From assembly GCA_900545275.1 (NCBI GenBank), contig UQYG01000008.1, positions 99,081 through 163,080 on the forward strand: a stretch of DNA of 64,000 nucleotides. The letters run 5' to 3'. Shown piece by piece: positions 33,721 to 40,800 of the stretch (positions are counted from its first letter, which is position 1; each line of letters opens with the position of its first letter). This DNA is from an uncultured Sutterella sp. Its GTDB lineage: Bacteria; Pseudomonadota; Gammaproteobacteria; Burkholderiales; Burkholderiaceae_F. Under the pieces are notes generated by a model. That model was not told the origin of the DNA and did no database searches. It was given only the letters and a program-made list of their open reading frames with translations. The translations under genes and the position numbers were made by a program.

Positions 33721-35055
33721 ATGGCAGACACTCGAAAAACCTGGTCGAGCCGCATCGGTTTCGTGCTCGCGAGCGCGGGCGCCGCAGTCGGACTCGGCGC
33801 GATCTGGAAATTCCCCTACATGGTGGGCACGAACGGCGGCAGCGCCTTCGTCTTTCCCTACATCCTCATGACCTTCACGGTGGGGCTCGTACTCCTCATC
33901 GCCGAAGTGGCCTTGGGGCGCGTGGGCCGCGGCGGCATCGTCACGGCCTACCGCAATCTCGGCGGCAAGGCCTGGGTGCCCGCGGGGTATCTGGGCGTTC
34001 TCACGGGCTTTCTCGTTTTGTGCTTCTACAGCGCGATCGGCGGCTGGACCCTCTCCTACTTCTGCGACGCACTCACCGGCACGACCGTCGTGCCCGATCA
34101 GGCCGCGCTCGGCGAACACTTCGGACGCCTTACGGCGGACCCGGTGACGGCCATGGGCTTTCAGTGGCTCTTTTTGCTCTTGAACGGCCTCATTCTGGCG
34201 CTTGACGTCACGAAGGGGATCGAACGCGTGAGCAAACTCCTCATGCCGCTCCTCTTCATTCTGATGCTCGTCCTGATCGGACGCGGCCTCACGCTCCCGG
34301 GCGCCTGGGACGGGGTCGAATACCTCTTCGCCTTCCGCCCCGAAGCCTTCTCCTGGGACGCGATGCTGCAGGCGATGGGCTTCACCTTCTTTTCTCTGTG
34401 CGTCGGTTGCGGCTGCATGCTCACCTACGGCTCCTACCTCGACGAGGACTCGAATCTGCTGACGGGCTGCTCGTGGATCGCTTTTCTGGGCGTCATCGCC
34501 TCGCTTCTGGGCGGCCTCATGATCATGCCCGCCGTCTTCGCCTTCGGGCTCGATCCGACGGCGGGGCCGGGCCTCACCTTCATCACGATGCCCGCGGTTT
34601 TCTCGCAGATCCCCTTGGGCCAGTTCTTCGCGATCCTCTTTTATCTCTGCATCGTCGTTGCCGCCATCACCTCTTCCGTTTCGATGATGGAGATCATGGT
34701 CGCCTTCCTCGTCGACGAACACCGCTTCACGCGTCCCGCCGCGGCGGTGCTCTCGACGGTGCTTCTCGCCGTCGTCGGCGCGCTGCCCGCGCTCTCCTTC
34801 GGCGAACTCGCCGACGTAAAGTTCTTCGGCAAGACCTTCTTCGACCTCTTTGACTTCTTCACGAGCAACATTTCGCTTCCCGTGGGCGGGCTCGTGATTC
34901 TCTTCCTCGCGGGGTGGTACGCCTGGCCGAAGACGCGCTTTGCGATGGCCGGCAACCGCGAGCGCAGCGCCGCGTGGTTTGCGACGCTTCGCTTCCTCCT
35001 TCTCGTTCTCTCACCGCTTCTGGTCCTCACCGTCCTCGTGACGGGCCTTCTCTGA
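33721..35055 (+). CDS. NSS family sodium-dependent transporter 2
   Basis: 444-residue paralogue of the preceding gene. Helix 1 is RIGFVLASAGAAVGLGAIW followed by KFPYMVGTNGGSAF, again with Ala and Lys at the usual Asn and Arg. Helix 6 is GFTFFSLCVGCGCMLTYGSYL, the only copy with a Cys pair there. Helix 8 is ITSSVSMMEIMVAFLVDE. The start is ATG at 33721 with GGAGAG upstream. Confidence 0.93.
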   Translation: MADTRKTWSSRIGFVLASAGAAVGLGAIWKFPYMVGTNGGSAFVFPYILMTFTVGLVLLIAEVALGRVGRGGIVTAYRNLGGKAWVPAGYLGVLTGFLVLCFYSAIGGWTLSYFCDALTGTTVVPDQAALGEHFGRLTADPVTAMGFQWLFLLLNGLILALDVTKGIERVSKLLMPLLFILMLVLIGRGLTLPGAWDGVEYLFAFRPEAFSWDAMLQAMGFTFFSLCVGCGCMLTYGSYLDEDSNLLTGCSWIAFLGVIASLLGGLMIMPAVFAFGLDPTAGPGLTFITMPAVFSQIPLGQFFAILFYLCIVVAAITSSVSMMEIMVAFLVDEHRFTRPAAAVLSTVLLAVVGALPALSFGELADVKFFGKTFFDLFDFFTSNISLPVGGLVILFLAGWYAWPKTRFAMAGNRERSAAWFATLRFLLLVLSPLLVLTVLVTGLL

Positions 35056-35069
35056 CGGAACGTCCCGGT

Positions 35070-35107
35070 CCGTCGGGCCTCCCGCCCGGCGGCCTTTTCT
35101 TTTTTCT
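35070..35107 (+). terminator. Intrinsic terminator between NSS2 and NSS3
   Basis: CCGTCGGGC (35070-35078) pairs with GCCCGGCGG (35084-35092, one G-U) followed by CCTTTTCTTTTTTC. Its T-run ends only about 35 nt before the NSS3 start, leaving no room for a normal promoter downstream. Confidence 0.85.
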
Positions 35108-35141
35108 TCGCGACGCTTCACAACAACAAGGAAATCCCCTC

Positions 35142-36479
35142 ATGTCCGATCGTTCCGTTTGGAATTCCCGTCTGGGCTTCATTCTCGCGAGCGCAGGCTC
35201 GGCCGTAGGTCTCGGCGCCATCTGGAAATTTCCCTACATGGCCGGCACCAACGGCGGCTCCGTCTTTCTGATCCCCTACATCGTCTTCTCGCTCACGCTC
35301 GGACTGGCGCTTCTCATCGGAGAAATGTGCCTCGGGCGCGCCACGCGCGCAGGCGCCGCGACGGCCTTTCGCCGCTGGGGCGGGCGCTCCTGCGGGTGGA
35401 TCGGGCTCGTCTCGGTCTTCACGGGCTTTTTCGTGCTCGCCTTCTATTCGGTCGTGGGCGGCTGGTGCGTGCACTACATGATCGAGGCCTTCCTCGGACG
35501 CGGCGTCACGGACGATCCCGCCCTCATGCGCGAAACCTTCGGGCGGTTCGCGGCCGACCCGGTCGAAGCCGTCGTCGCGCATCTTCTTTTCCTCGGCGCC
35601 ACGGCGGGCGTCATTCTCTTCGGCGTCGAAAAGGGGATCGAGCGCGTAAGCAAGGTTCTTATGCCGCTTCTCTTTCTCATGATGCTCGTCCTCATCGTGC
35701 GCGGGCTCACGCTCCCGGGCGCCATGGAGGGAGTGAAATTCCTCTTTCAACCCAATTTCGAAGCCTTCACGGGCGAGGCCCTGCTCAATGCGCTCGGCTT
35801 TTCCTTCTTCTCGCTCTCCGTGGGATCGGGCTCGATGATGAACTACGGGTCGTACCTGAGCGATGAAACGAAGATCGGGTCGTCGACCGCCTGGATCGTC
35901 TTTCTCGCCGTCGCCGCATCGATTCTGGGCGGCCTCATGATCATGCCCGCCGTCTTCGCCTTCGGACTCACTCCCGACGCCGGTCCCGGCCTCACCTTCG
36001 CGACGATGCCCGCGGTCTTTGCCAACCTCCCCGCAGGGCAGTTCTTCGCCGTCGTCTTCTATGTGTGTCTCTTCGTCGCGGCGATCACTTCGTCGATCTC
36101 GATTCTCGAAATGAGCGCGCAGTATCTCGTCGACGAACAGGGCTTTCAAAAGAAAAACGCCATCGGCCTCACGACGGGCGTGCTCGCCGTCCTCGGAACG
36201 CTGAGCGCCCTATCCTTCGGGGTGCTTTCGGACGTAAAGCTCTTCGGAAAGACGGTCTTCGACCTCTTCGACTACGCGACCTCCAACATCGGGATGCCGA
36301 TCGGAGTTCTCGGGCTCGCCGTCGTCTGCGGGTGGATCGCCTGGCCCATGACCCGCTCGCAGCTCACGTGCAACCAAAACTGGCCCGCCCGGCTGCTTCA
36401 GGGACTTCGCATCATCATGACGATCATCGCGCCCGTCGTGATCGTCGCCGTTATGTTGAAGGGGCTTGGACTTTTCTAA
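35142..36479 (+). CDS. NSS family sodium-dependent transporter 3
   Basis: 445 residues, paralogue of NSS2. Helix 1 is RLGFILASAGSAVGLGAIW then KFPYMAGTNGGSVF; helix 6 GFSFFSLSVGSGSMMNYGSYL; helix 8 ITSSISILEMSAQYLVDEQ. The ATG at 35142 follows AAGGAAATCC. With only 86 nt from NSS2 and a terminator in that gap, expression probably needs read-through from NSS2. Confidence 0.93.
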   Translation: MSDRSVWNSRLGFILASAGSAVGLGAIWKFPYMAGTNGGSVFLIPYIVFSLTLGLALLIGEMCLGRATRAGAATAFRRWGGRSCGWIGLVSVFTGFFVLAFYSVVGGWCVHYMIEAFLGRGVTDDPALMRETFGRFAADPVEAVVAHLLFLGATAGVILFGVEKGIERVSKVLMPLLFLMMLVLIVRGLTLPGAMEGVKFLFQPNFEAFTGEALLNALGFSFFSLSVGSGSMMNYGSYLSDETKIGSSTAWIVFLAVAASILGGLMIMPAVFAFGLTPDAGPGLTFATMPAVFANLPAGQFFAVVFYVCLFVAAITSSISILEMSAQYLVDEQGFQKKNAIGLTTGVLAVLGTLSALSFGVLSDVKLFGKTVFDLFDYATSNIGMPIGVLGLAVVCGWIAWPMTRSQLTCNQNWPARLLQGLRIIMTIIAPVVIVAVMLKGLGLF

Positions 36480-36484
36480 ACGCT

Positions 36485-36502
36485 CTAGGAGAAACGCCTT
36501 AC
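36485..36502 (+). promoter_or_regulatory. CTAGGAG motif upstream of NSS4
   Basis: CTAGGAGAAACGCCTTAC, 15 of 18 identical to 31880-31897 in the NSS1 upstream region. It begins 6 nt after the NSS3 stop codon. Confidence 0.45.
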
Positions 36503-36543
36503 TAAGGCCGCAAGCTTTTGCCGATACACTAAAAAGGTCACTC

Positions 36544-36587
36544 GGAGAGGCGTTTTCCCTTCAACGACCACTTTGGAAGACCTCTCC
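36544..36587 (+). promoter_or_regulatory. Long stem-loop in the NSS4 leader
   Basis: GGAGAGG plus TTTTCC (2-nt bulge between) pairs with GGAAGA plus CCTCTCC, 13 base pairs with one G-U, around a 16-nt loop. Likely the sensor part of the leader. Confidence 0.55.
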
Positions 36588-36598
36588 CTCTGACAGAC

Positions 36599-36642
36599 GT
36601 CGGTCTTGAAGCCCGCGCACCGACTTTGGTCGGCGCGTTTTT
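36599..36642 (+). promoter_or_regulatory. NSS4 leader terminator 1 with competing antiterminator
   Basis: Terminator: CCGAC-TTTG-GTCGG extended by CGCG/CGCG (2-nt bulge), 36614-36637, then TTTTT. Antiterminator: GTCGGT (36599-36604) is the exact complement of ACCGAC (36619-36624), the left arm of the terminator, so only one can form. Confidence 0.6.
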
Positions 36643-36678
36643 GCACGCCACGTCCCCCGGTTGTCAGGACCGGCATCA

Positions 36679-36715
36679 GGCGCAAAGCGCCGCTTCCCTT
36701 GAGCGGCGCTTTTTC
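36679..36715 (+). promoter_or_regulatory. NSS4 leader terminator 2 with alternative hairpin
   Basis: AGCGCCGCT (36686-36694) pairs with AGCGGCGCT (36702-36710) followed by TTTT. GGCGC (36679-36683) can instead pair with GCGCC (36687-36691). The T-run ends 38 nt before the NSS4 ATG. Confidence 0.65.
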
Positions 36716-36752
36716 ATCACCGAACATTTTTCCAAAAAAGATAGGATTTTTT

Positions 36753-38099
36753 ATGTCGCAATCAGTAGGCGCATCCGGCTGGGGCTCCCGCCTCGGCTTC
36801 ATTCTCGCCAGCGCGGGCTCGGCCGTCGGGTTGGGCGCGATCTGGAAGTTTCCTTACATGGCCGGCACCAACGGCGGGTCGGTCTTCATGCTCCCCTACA
36901 TCCTCTTCACCTTTACGGTGGGGGTCGCCCTCCTGATTGCGGAATTTGCGATGGGTCGCGCCGGTCGTCGCGGCCCGGTCGGAAGTCTCAATGACGTCTG
37001 CGGCAAACCCTGGGGGATCTTCGGCGGGATTGGCGTACTGACGGTCTTTCTGATTTTGTCCTTCTACTCCTGCGTCGGCGGCTGGTGCCTCAAGTACATG
37101 ATCGACGCGATCACCGGTGTCGGGATCATCAAGGATCCTGCGCTCCTGGGCGACCACTTCGGGAGCTTCGTCTCGGACGGCGCCGTCGCCTACGGCTATC
37201 TTCTCGCCTTCCTGCTGCTCACGACCGTCGTCGTGCTGCGCGGGATTCAAGCGGGGATCGAAAAGCTCTCGAAGATCCTCATGCCCTCGCTCTTCATCCT
37301 GATGGTCATTCTGATCATCCGCGGCGTCACGCTCCCGGGCGGCTGGGAAGGCGTCAAGTACCTCTTCCTTCCCCGTTGGGAAGACTTCAACGGCACGGCG
37401 CTCTTCAACGCCATGGGCTTTTGCTTCTTCTCGCTCTCTCTGGGCGCGGGCACCATGATCACCTACGGGACCTACCTCAATCCGAAGGCCGACCTTCCGT
37501 CGTCGGTCGGCTGGGTGGCCTTCCTCGGGATCATGAGCTCGATTTTGGGCGGCCTCATGGTGATGCCCTCGGTCTTCGCCTTCCACCTCGACCCGTCCGC
37601 GGGCCCGGGCCTCACCTTCGTGACGATGCCCGCCGTGTTCGCGCAGATGCCCTTCGGACAGCTTTTCGCCGTCTTCTTCTACGTCTGCCTGATGGTCGCG
37701 GCGCTCACGAGCTCGGTCTCGATGCTGGAGGCCTGCACGGCGCTGCTCACGCAGACCTTCATGGTGAAGCGCAACACCGCGATCCTCGTCACGACGGTGC
37801 TCGCCGCGCTCGTGGGTCTGGCTGCGACGCTCTCCTTCGGCGCCTGGAGCGACGTCCTCTTCTTCGGAAAGAACGTCTTCGACCTCCTCGACTACGTCAC
37901 TTCGAACGTCGGCATGCCGCTTTCGACCTTCGGCATCGCGATCGCCGCGGCCTGGGTGGCCTGGAAGACCACTTCGAAGGAACTTCAATCGGCCCGCACG
38001 CTCTCGCCCGCGATCCTCTCGACGATCCGCATTCTGATCGGCGTCGTGAGTCCGCTTTTCGTGCTCGTCGTCGCGGCGGGCGGCCTCGGTCTCTTCTGA
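36753..38099 (+). CDS. NSS family sodium-dependent transporter 4
   Basis: 448-residue NSS paralogue, most like NSS3 in helix 1 (RLGFILASAGSAVGLGAIW, KFPYMAGTNGGSVF). Helix 6 is GFCFFSLSLGAGTMITYGTYL and helix 8 LTSSVSMLEACTALLTQ. It carries the same Ala/Lys substitutions at the Na1 and gate positions. It is preceded by the array's most elaborate leader. The start ATG at 36753 has AGGATTTTTT upstream, a weak ribosome-binding site. Confidence 0.93.
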   Translation: MSQSVGASGWGSRLGFILASAGSAVGLGAIWKFPYMAGTNGGSVFMLPYILFTFTVGVALLIAEFAMGRAGRRGPVGSLNDVCGKPWGIFGGIGVLTVFLILSFYSCVGGWCLKYMIDAITGVGIIKDPALLGDHFGSFVSDGAVAYGYLLAFLLLTTVVVLRGIQAGIEKLSKILMPSLFILMVILIIRGVTLPGGWEGVKYLFLPRWEDFNGTALFNAMGFCFFSLSLGAGTMITYGTYLNPKADLPSSVGWVAFLGIMSSILGGLMVMPSVFAFHLDPSAGPGLTFVTMPAVFAQMPFGQLFAVFFYVCLMVAALTSSVSMLEACTALLTQTFMVKRNTAILVTTVLAALVGLAATLSFGAWSDVLFFGKNVFDLLDYVTSNVGMPLSTFGIAIAAAWVAWKTTSKELQSARTLSPAILSTIRILIGVVSPLFVLVVAAGGLGLF

Positions 38100-38121
38100 C
38101 CGGTTTCCCGCTTTCCCTCAC

Positions 38122-38153
38122 GCCGTCCGAAGGTTCGCCTTCGGGCGGCTTTC
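38122..38153 (+). terminator. NSS4 intrinsic terminator
   Basis: GCCGTCCGAAGG-TTCG-CCTTCGGGCGGC (38122-38149) followed by TTTCGCTT: 12-bp stem with one G-U and a stable UUCG loop. Confidence 0.85.
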
Positions 38154-38175
38154 GCTTGTTCGGAGAAGGAACAAA

Positions 38176-38487
38176 ATGACGCCGAAAGACCGCGCCTTCG
38201 CGGCGCTTCGCTACGAGTGGCGGGCCCACCGATCGGTGTGGCTCGGTCTTGCCTTCGCCGTGACGCTCCTCGGCGTCCTCCACGGCGCCCTCACGGGCGA
38301 CCTTCTCGGAGGAGTCTTTCTGGGACTCGGCGCGCTTTCGCTTCTTGCCGCCCTGCTTCTGGCCTTCCTGAGCCTTTCGCTCTCGAAACTCTTTCCGAAG
38401 GCGCAGCGCCGCGCCGCGGTCCTTGCCCTCCTTCCCCTGCCGCTTCTCTTTTCGGCGCTCGCCATTCTCTTTTTCTTCCTCGCGTAA
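38176..38487 (+). CDS. Small membrane protein of unknown function
   Basis: 103 residues. After a basic N-terminus (MTPKDRAFAALRYEWRAHRS) there are about three hydrophobic segments: VWLGLAFAVTLLGVLHG, LGGVFLGLGALSLLAALLLAF and AAVLALLPLPLLFSALAILFF. No family recognised. It starts 22 nt after the NSS4 terminator at an ATG preceded by GAAGGAAC. It lies close to the ferredoxin-like gene, with 31 nt between them, so they may be co-transcribed. Confidence 0.7.
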   Translation: MTPKDRAFAALRYEWRAHRSVWLGLAFAVTLLGVLHGALTGDLLGGVFLGLGALSLLAALLLAFLSLSLSKLFPKAQRRAAVLALLPLPLLFSALAILFFFLA

Positions 38488-38518
38488 AATGAGGGGATTT
38501 CCAAGAAAAGGAAAAAAC

Positions 38519-39310
38519 ATGACCCCCAAGACCCTGCATTTCGGCGCCTTTTCACCTACGGGCGGCACGCGCCGCGTCATGCGCGCCCTCATCACCGGAA
38601 CGCCCCGCGAAGGATTCGCGATCCGCGACTTTGAATTCACGCTCCCCGAAGAGCGCCGCATGCGCCGCTTCACCGAAGAGGACGCCGTCGTTCTCTGCTC
38701 GCCCGTCTACTACGGCCGCATTCCGACCCCCTTGCAGACAAAGCTTCCCTTTGAAGGAAACGGCGCGCGGGCGCTCGCCGTCGTCTCCTACGGGAACCGC
38801 GCATACGAAGACGCCCTTCGCGAGTGGCGCGACGTCCTCGAGCGCCACGGTTTTCAAGTCGCAGGCGGCGCCGCCTTCATCGCGCAGCACTCGAACATCC
38901 CGACCTTGGCCGCCGGACGCCCCGACGAACGAGACCGAGGGAGCGCAGCCGAGTGCATGAAGGCCTTCCTCGCCAAACTCGCCGCGGACGACGACGCCCG
39001 TCCGACTCTTCCGGGCGGCGACGGCCCCTACCGTCCGTACGGCGCCCTCACGCCGGCGCCCCGCATCGTGGATCCCGGCCGCTGCCACCTCTGCGGCAAC
39101 TGTGCCGACAATTGCCCGATGGGGATCATCGATCCGCTCGACTTCGTCGTAACCGACCCCGAACTCTGCATCGCCTGCCGTGCCTGCATCAAGAGCTGTC
39201 CCGACGGCGCGAGAAACTTCCCGCCCGAAGTCATCGACAAGATGGCGCCGCTTCTCGCCCGCATCGAAGAGGCGAACGCAGCGCGAAAGAGCCCCGAGTG
39301 GTTCTTCTGA
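38519..39310 (+). CDS. EFR1-type flavodoxin/ferredoxin fusion protein
   Basis: 263 residues. The N-terminal half is flavodoxin-like (FGAFSPTGGTRRVMRAL, where the FMN-phosphate loop is expected; PVYYGRIPTP; VVSYGNRAYEDAL). The C-terminal half has two 4Fe-4S motifs, RCHLCGNCADNCPMGII and LCIACRACIKSCPDGARNF. It probably shuttles electrons between cytoplasmic oxidoreductases; the partner is unknown. AAAAGGAAAAAAC precedes the ATG at 38519. Confidence 0.9.
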   Translation: MTPKTLHFGAFSPTGGTRRVMRALITGTPREGFAIRDFEFTLPEERRMRRFTEEDAVVLCSPVYYGRIPTPLQTKLPFEGNGARALAVVSYGNRAYEDALREWRDVLERHGFQVAGGAAFIAQHSNIPTLAAGRPDERDRGSAAECMKAFLAKLAADDDARPTLPGGDGPYRPYGALTPAPRIVDPGRCHLCGNCADNCPMGIIDPLDFVVTDPELCIACRACIKSCPDGARNFPPEVIDKMAPLLARIEEANAARKSPEWFF

Positions 39311-39347
39311 TTCCGACGTTTTTCACCGTTTTCGAAGCCGAGGACCG

Positions 39348-40742
39348 ATGACCGGCACTCGGCTTCCTTTTCTGCTCACCATGGAACGTACCTTCCCCAT
39401 CCTCGACGTCGCCCCGACCGGAGCGGGCGTAGGCTACCCCGACGGCGTCCGCACCTTCGTGCCGGGCGCCCTTCCGGGCGACGTCGTCGCCTGCGACTGG
39501 ACGCCTCCGGAAAAAGGGCGTCAATCGCAAGTGATCGACCGCTTCGAATTTGTGGAACGCGCCGCCAAGCGTGCGCCGGAACCCTGTCCCCATCTTTGCA
39601 GCACGCCCGCCTGCGGGGGCTGTCCTCTCGGGACGCTCCTCTACCGCGAGCAGTGCCGCCTCAAGGCGAAGCTCCTCGAAGACGCCTGCCGCGCCGCGGG
39701 ACGGGAAGACTGGGCGAAGCTCGTCACGCCCCCGGAACTTTTCGTGAAGCAGCGCGCCTTTCGCAACAAAGCCTTCTTCACGCCCCTTCGCACGACGGAG
39801 GGCATCCGCTTCGGGATGTACGCGGCGGGAAGTCACGAGAAGGTCGCCCTCGACACCTGTCCTCAACTCCCCGCCTGGATGAACGAATGTCAGAGGGCCG
39901 CGGCGCGCGTTCTCTCCGAAGCGCTCGCCGACCGTCCCGACGCGGTCTACGACGAAACGCGCCACACGGGGATTCTCCGCGGACTGCTCCTTCGCGAAGG
40001 ATCGAAGGGCCGCATGGCGGTCTTCGTCGTCAAGGACCTCTCCCCGGCACTCGAAGAAACGCTCGGGAAGCTTCTCGCCGAAGAACTCCGCGGTCTCTCC
40101 CTCACGAGTCTTCTCTGGAGCCGGTACGACGCGCGCGGCAACCGCACGACGGGCGAAGACTTCACGGCGATCGAAGGGACCGGGCGCGTGGAAACCGAAC
40201 TCCTCGGCCTCACGTTTTTCGTGGGTCCCGACACCTTCCTGCAGGTGAATCCTTCCGAAACCGAAAGGCTCTACAAGAAAGTGTTGGAAAGGGCCTCGGT
40301 CGGACCCGAAGACAAGGTGCTCGACCTCTACTCGGGCGTGGGTACGATCACGCTGCTTCTCGCGCAGTCTGCGGCGCGCGCCTTCGGCGTCGAAATATCC
40401 GAAGCCAGCGTCGCGGCGGCCACAGAAAACGCCGCGAAAAACGGGCTCAAAAACGTCGACTTCCTCGCGTCCCCCGTCGGAGATGCGCTCGATCGCCTCC
40501 CCTTTACGCCCGACGTGATCGTGGCGGACCCCGCCTTCAAGGGGATGGAGGAAGGCGTTCCCGCTCGTCTTGCGGCGCTCGGCGCGCGTCGTCTCGTCTA
40601 CGTCTCCTGCAATCCGAAGACCTTCGTGCGGGACGCCCTTGCGCTCGAAGCCGCGGGCCTTCGCCTCGCAGGTCTCGAGACGGTGGATCTCTTTCCCGGC
40701 GCGCTTCACGTCGAGACGGTCGGAACCTTCGAGCGGGTCTGA
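39348..40742 (+). CDS. rlmD: 23S rRNA (uracil-C5) methyltransferase RlmD/RumA-like
   Basis: 464 residues. An N-terminal TRAM-like region precedes the iron-sulfur motif CPHLCSTPACGGC with the fourth Cys in LDTCPQLPAW. The SAM-binding fold has VLDLYSGVGTITLLLAQ, and the catalytic Cys is in VYVSCNPKTFVRD. Motif IV is DPAFKG where E. coli RlmD has DPARAG. It methylates a 23S uridine at C5. The ATG at 39348 follows GAGG; a second ATG at 39381 is possible. Confidence 0.88.
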   Translation: MTGTRLPFLLTMERTFPILDVAPTGAGVGYPDGVRTFVPGALPGDVVACDWTPPEKGRQSQVIDRFEFVERAAKRAPEPCPHLCSTPACGGCPLGTLLYREQCRLKAKLLEDACRAAGREDWAKLVTPPELFVKQRAFRNKAFFTPLRTTEGIRFGMYAAGSHEKVALDTCPQLPAWMNECQRAAARVLSEALADRPDAVYDETRHTGILRGLLLREGSKGRMAVFVVKDLSPALEETLGKLLAEELRGLSLTSLLWSRYDARGNRTTGEDFTAIEGTGRVETELLGLTFFVGPDTFLQVNPSETERLYKKVLERASVGPEDKVLDLYSGVGTITLLLAQSAARAFGVEISEASVAAATENAAKNGLKNVDFLASPVGDALDRLPFTPDVIVADPAFKGMEEGVPARLAALGARRLVYVSCNPKTFVRDALALEAAGLRLAGLETVDLFPGALHVETVGTFERV

Positions 40743-40766
40743 CGTTTGCAAGAAGTGCAAAACCCA

Positions 40767-40797
40767 AGGGGGCGCTTTCGCGCCCCTGCTCTTTGCC
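40767..40797. terminator. Terminator between rlmD and dinG
   Basis: GGGGCGC-TTTC-GCGCCCC (40769-40786) between convergent genes, with A-rich left flank and CTTT on the right. Confidence 0.65.
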
Positions 40798-40800
40798 GGA

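Larger units (their letters stand above)
36480..36752 (+). other. Structured 273-nt leader of NSS4
   Basis: No gene. It contains, in order, the CTAGGAG motif (36485-36502), GCCTTA-C-TAAGGC hairpin, a long stem-loop (36544-36587), a competing antiterminator/terminator pair (36599-36642), and a second terminator with its own alternative pairing (36679-36715). The components are listed separately. Confidence 0.7.

Noticed and set aside
36480..36752. Known riboswitch (glycine, lysine, TPP, guanidine classes) in the NSS4 leader
   Set aside because: I compared the bases with remembered consensus cores and found no fit; only generic terminator/antiterminator architecture is supportable.
32099..38673. 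Series of long open frames antisense to the NSS array
   Set aside because: Each mirrors a paralogue and repeats the same His/Glu/Arg-rich pattern; similarity between them derives from the similarity of the real genes.
40501..40560. DPAFKG in RlmD as a lost catalytic motif
   Set aside because: E. coli RlmD itself has DPARAG rather than DPPR, and the catalytic cysteine SCNP is intact, so this is a modest substitution.
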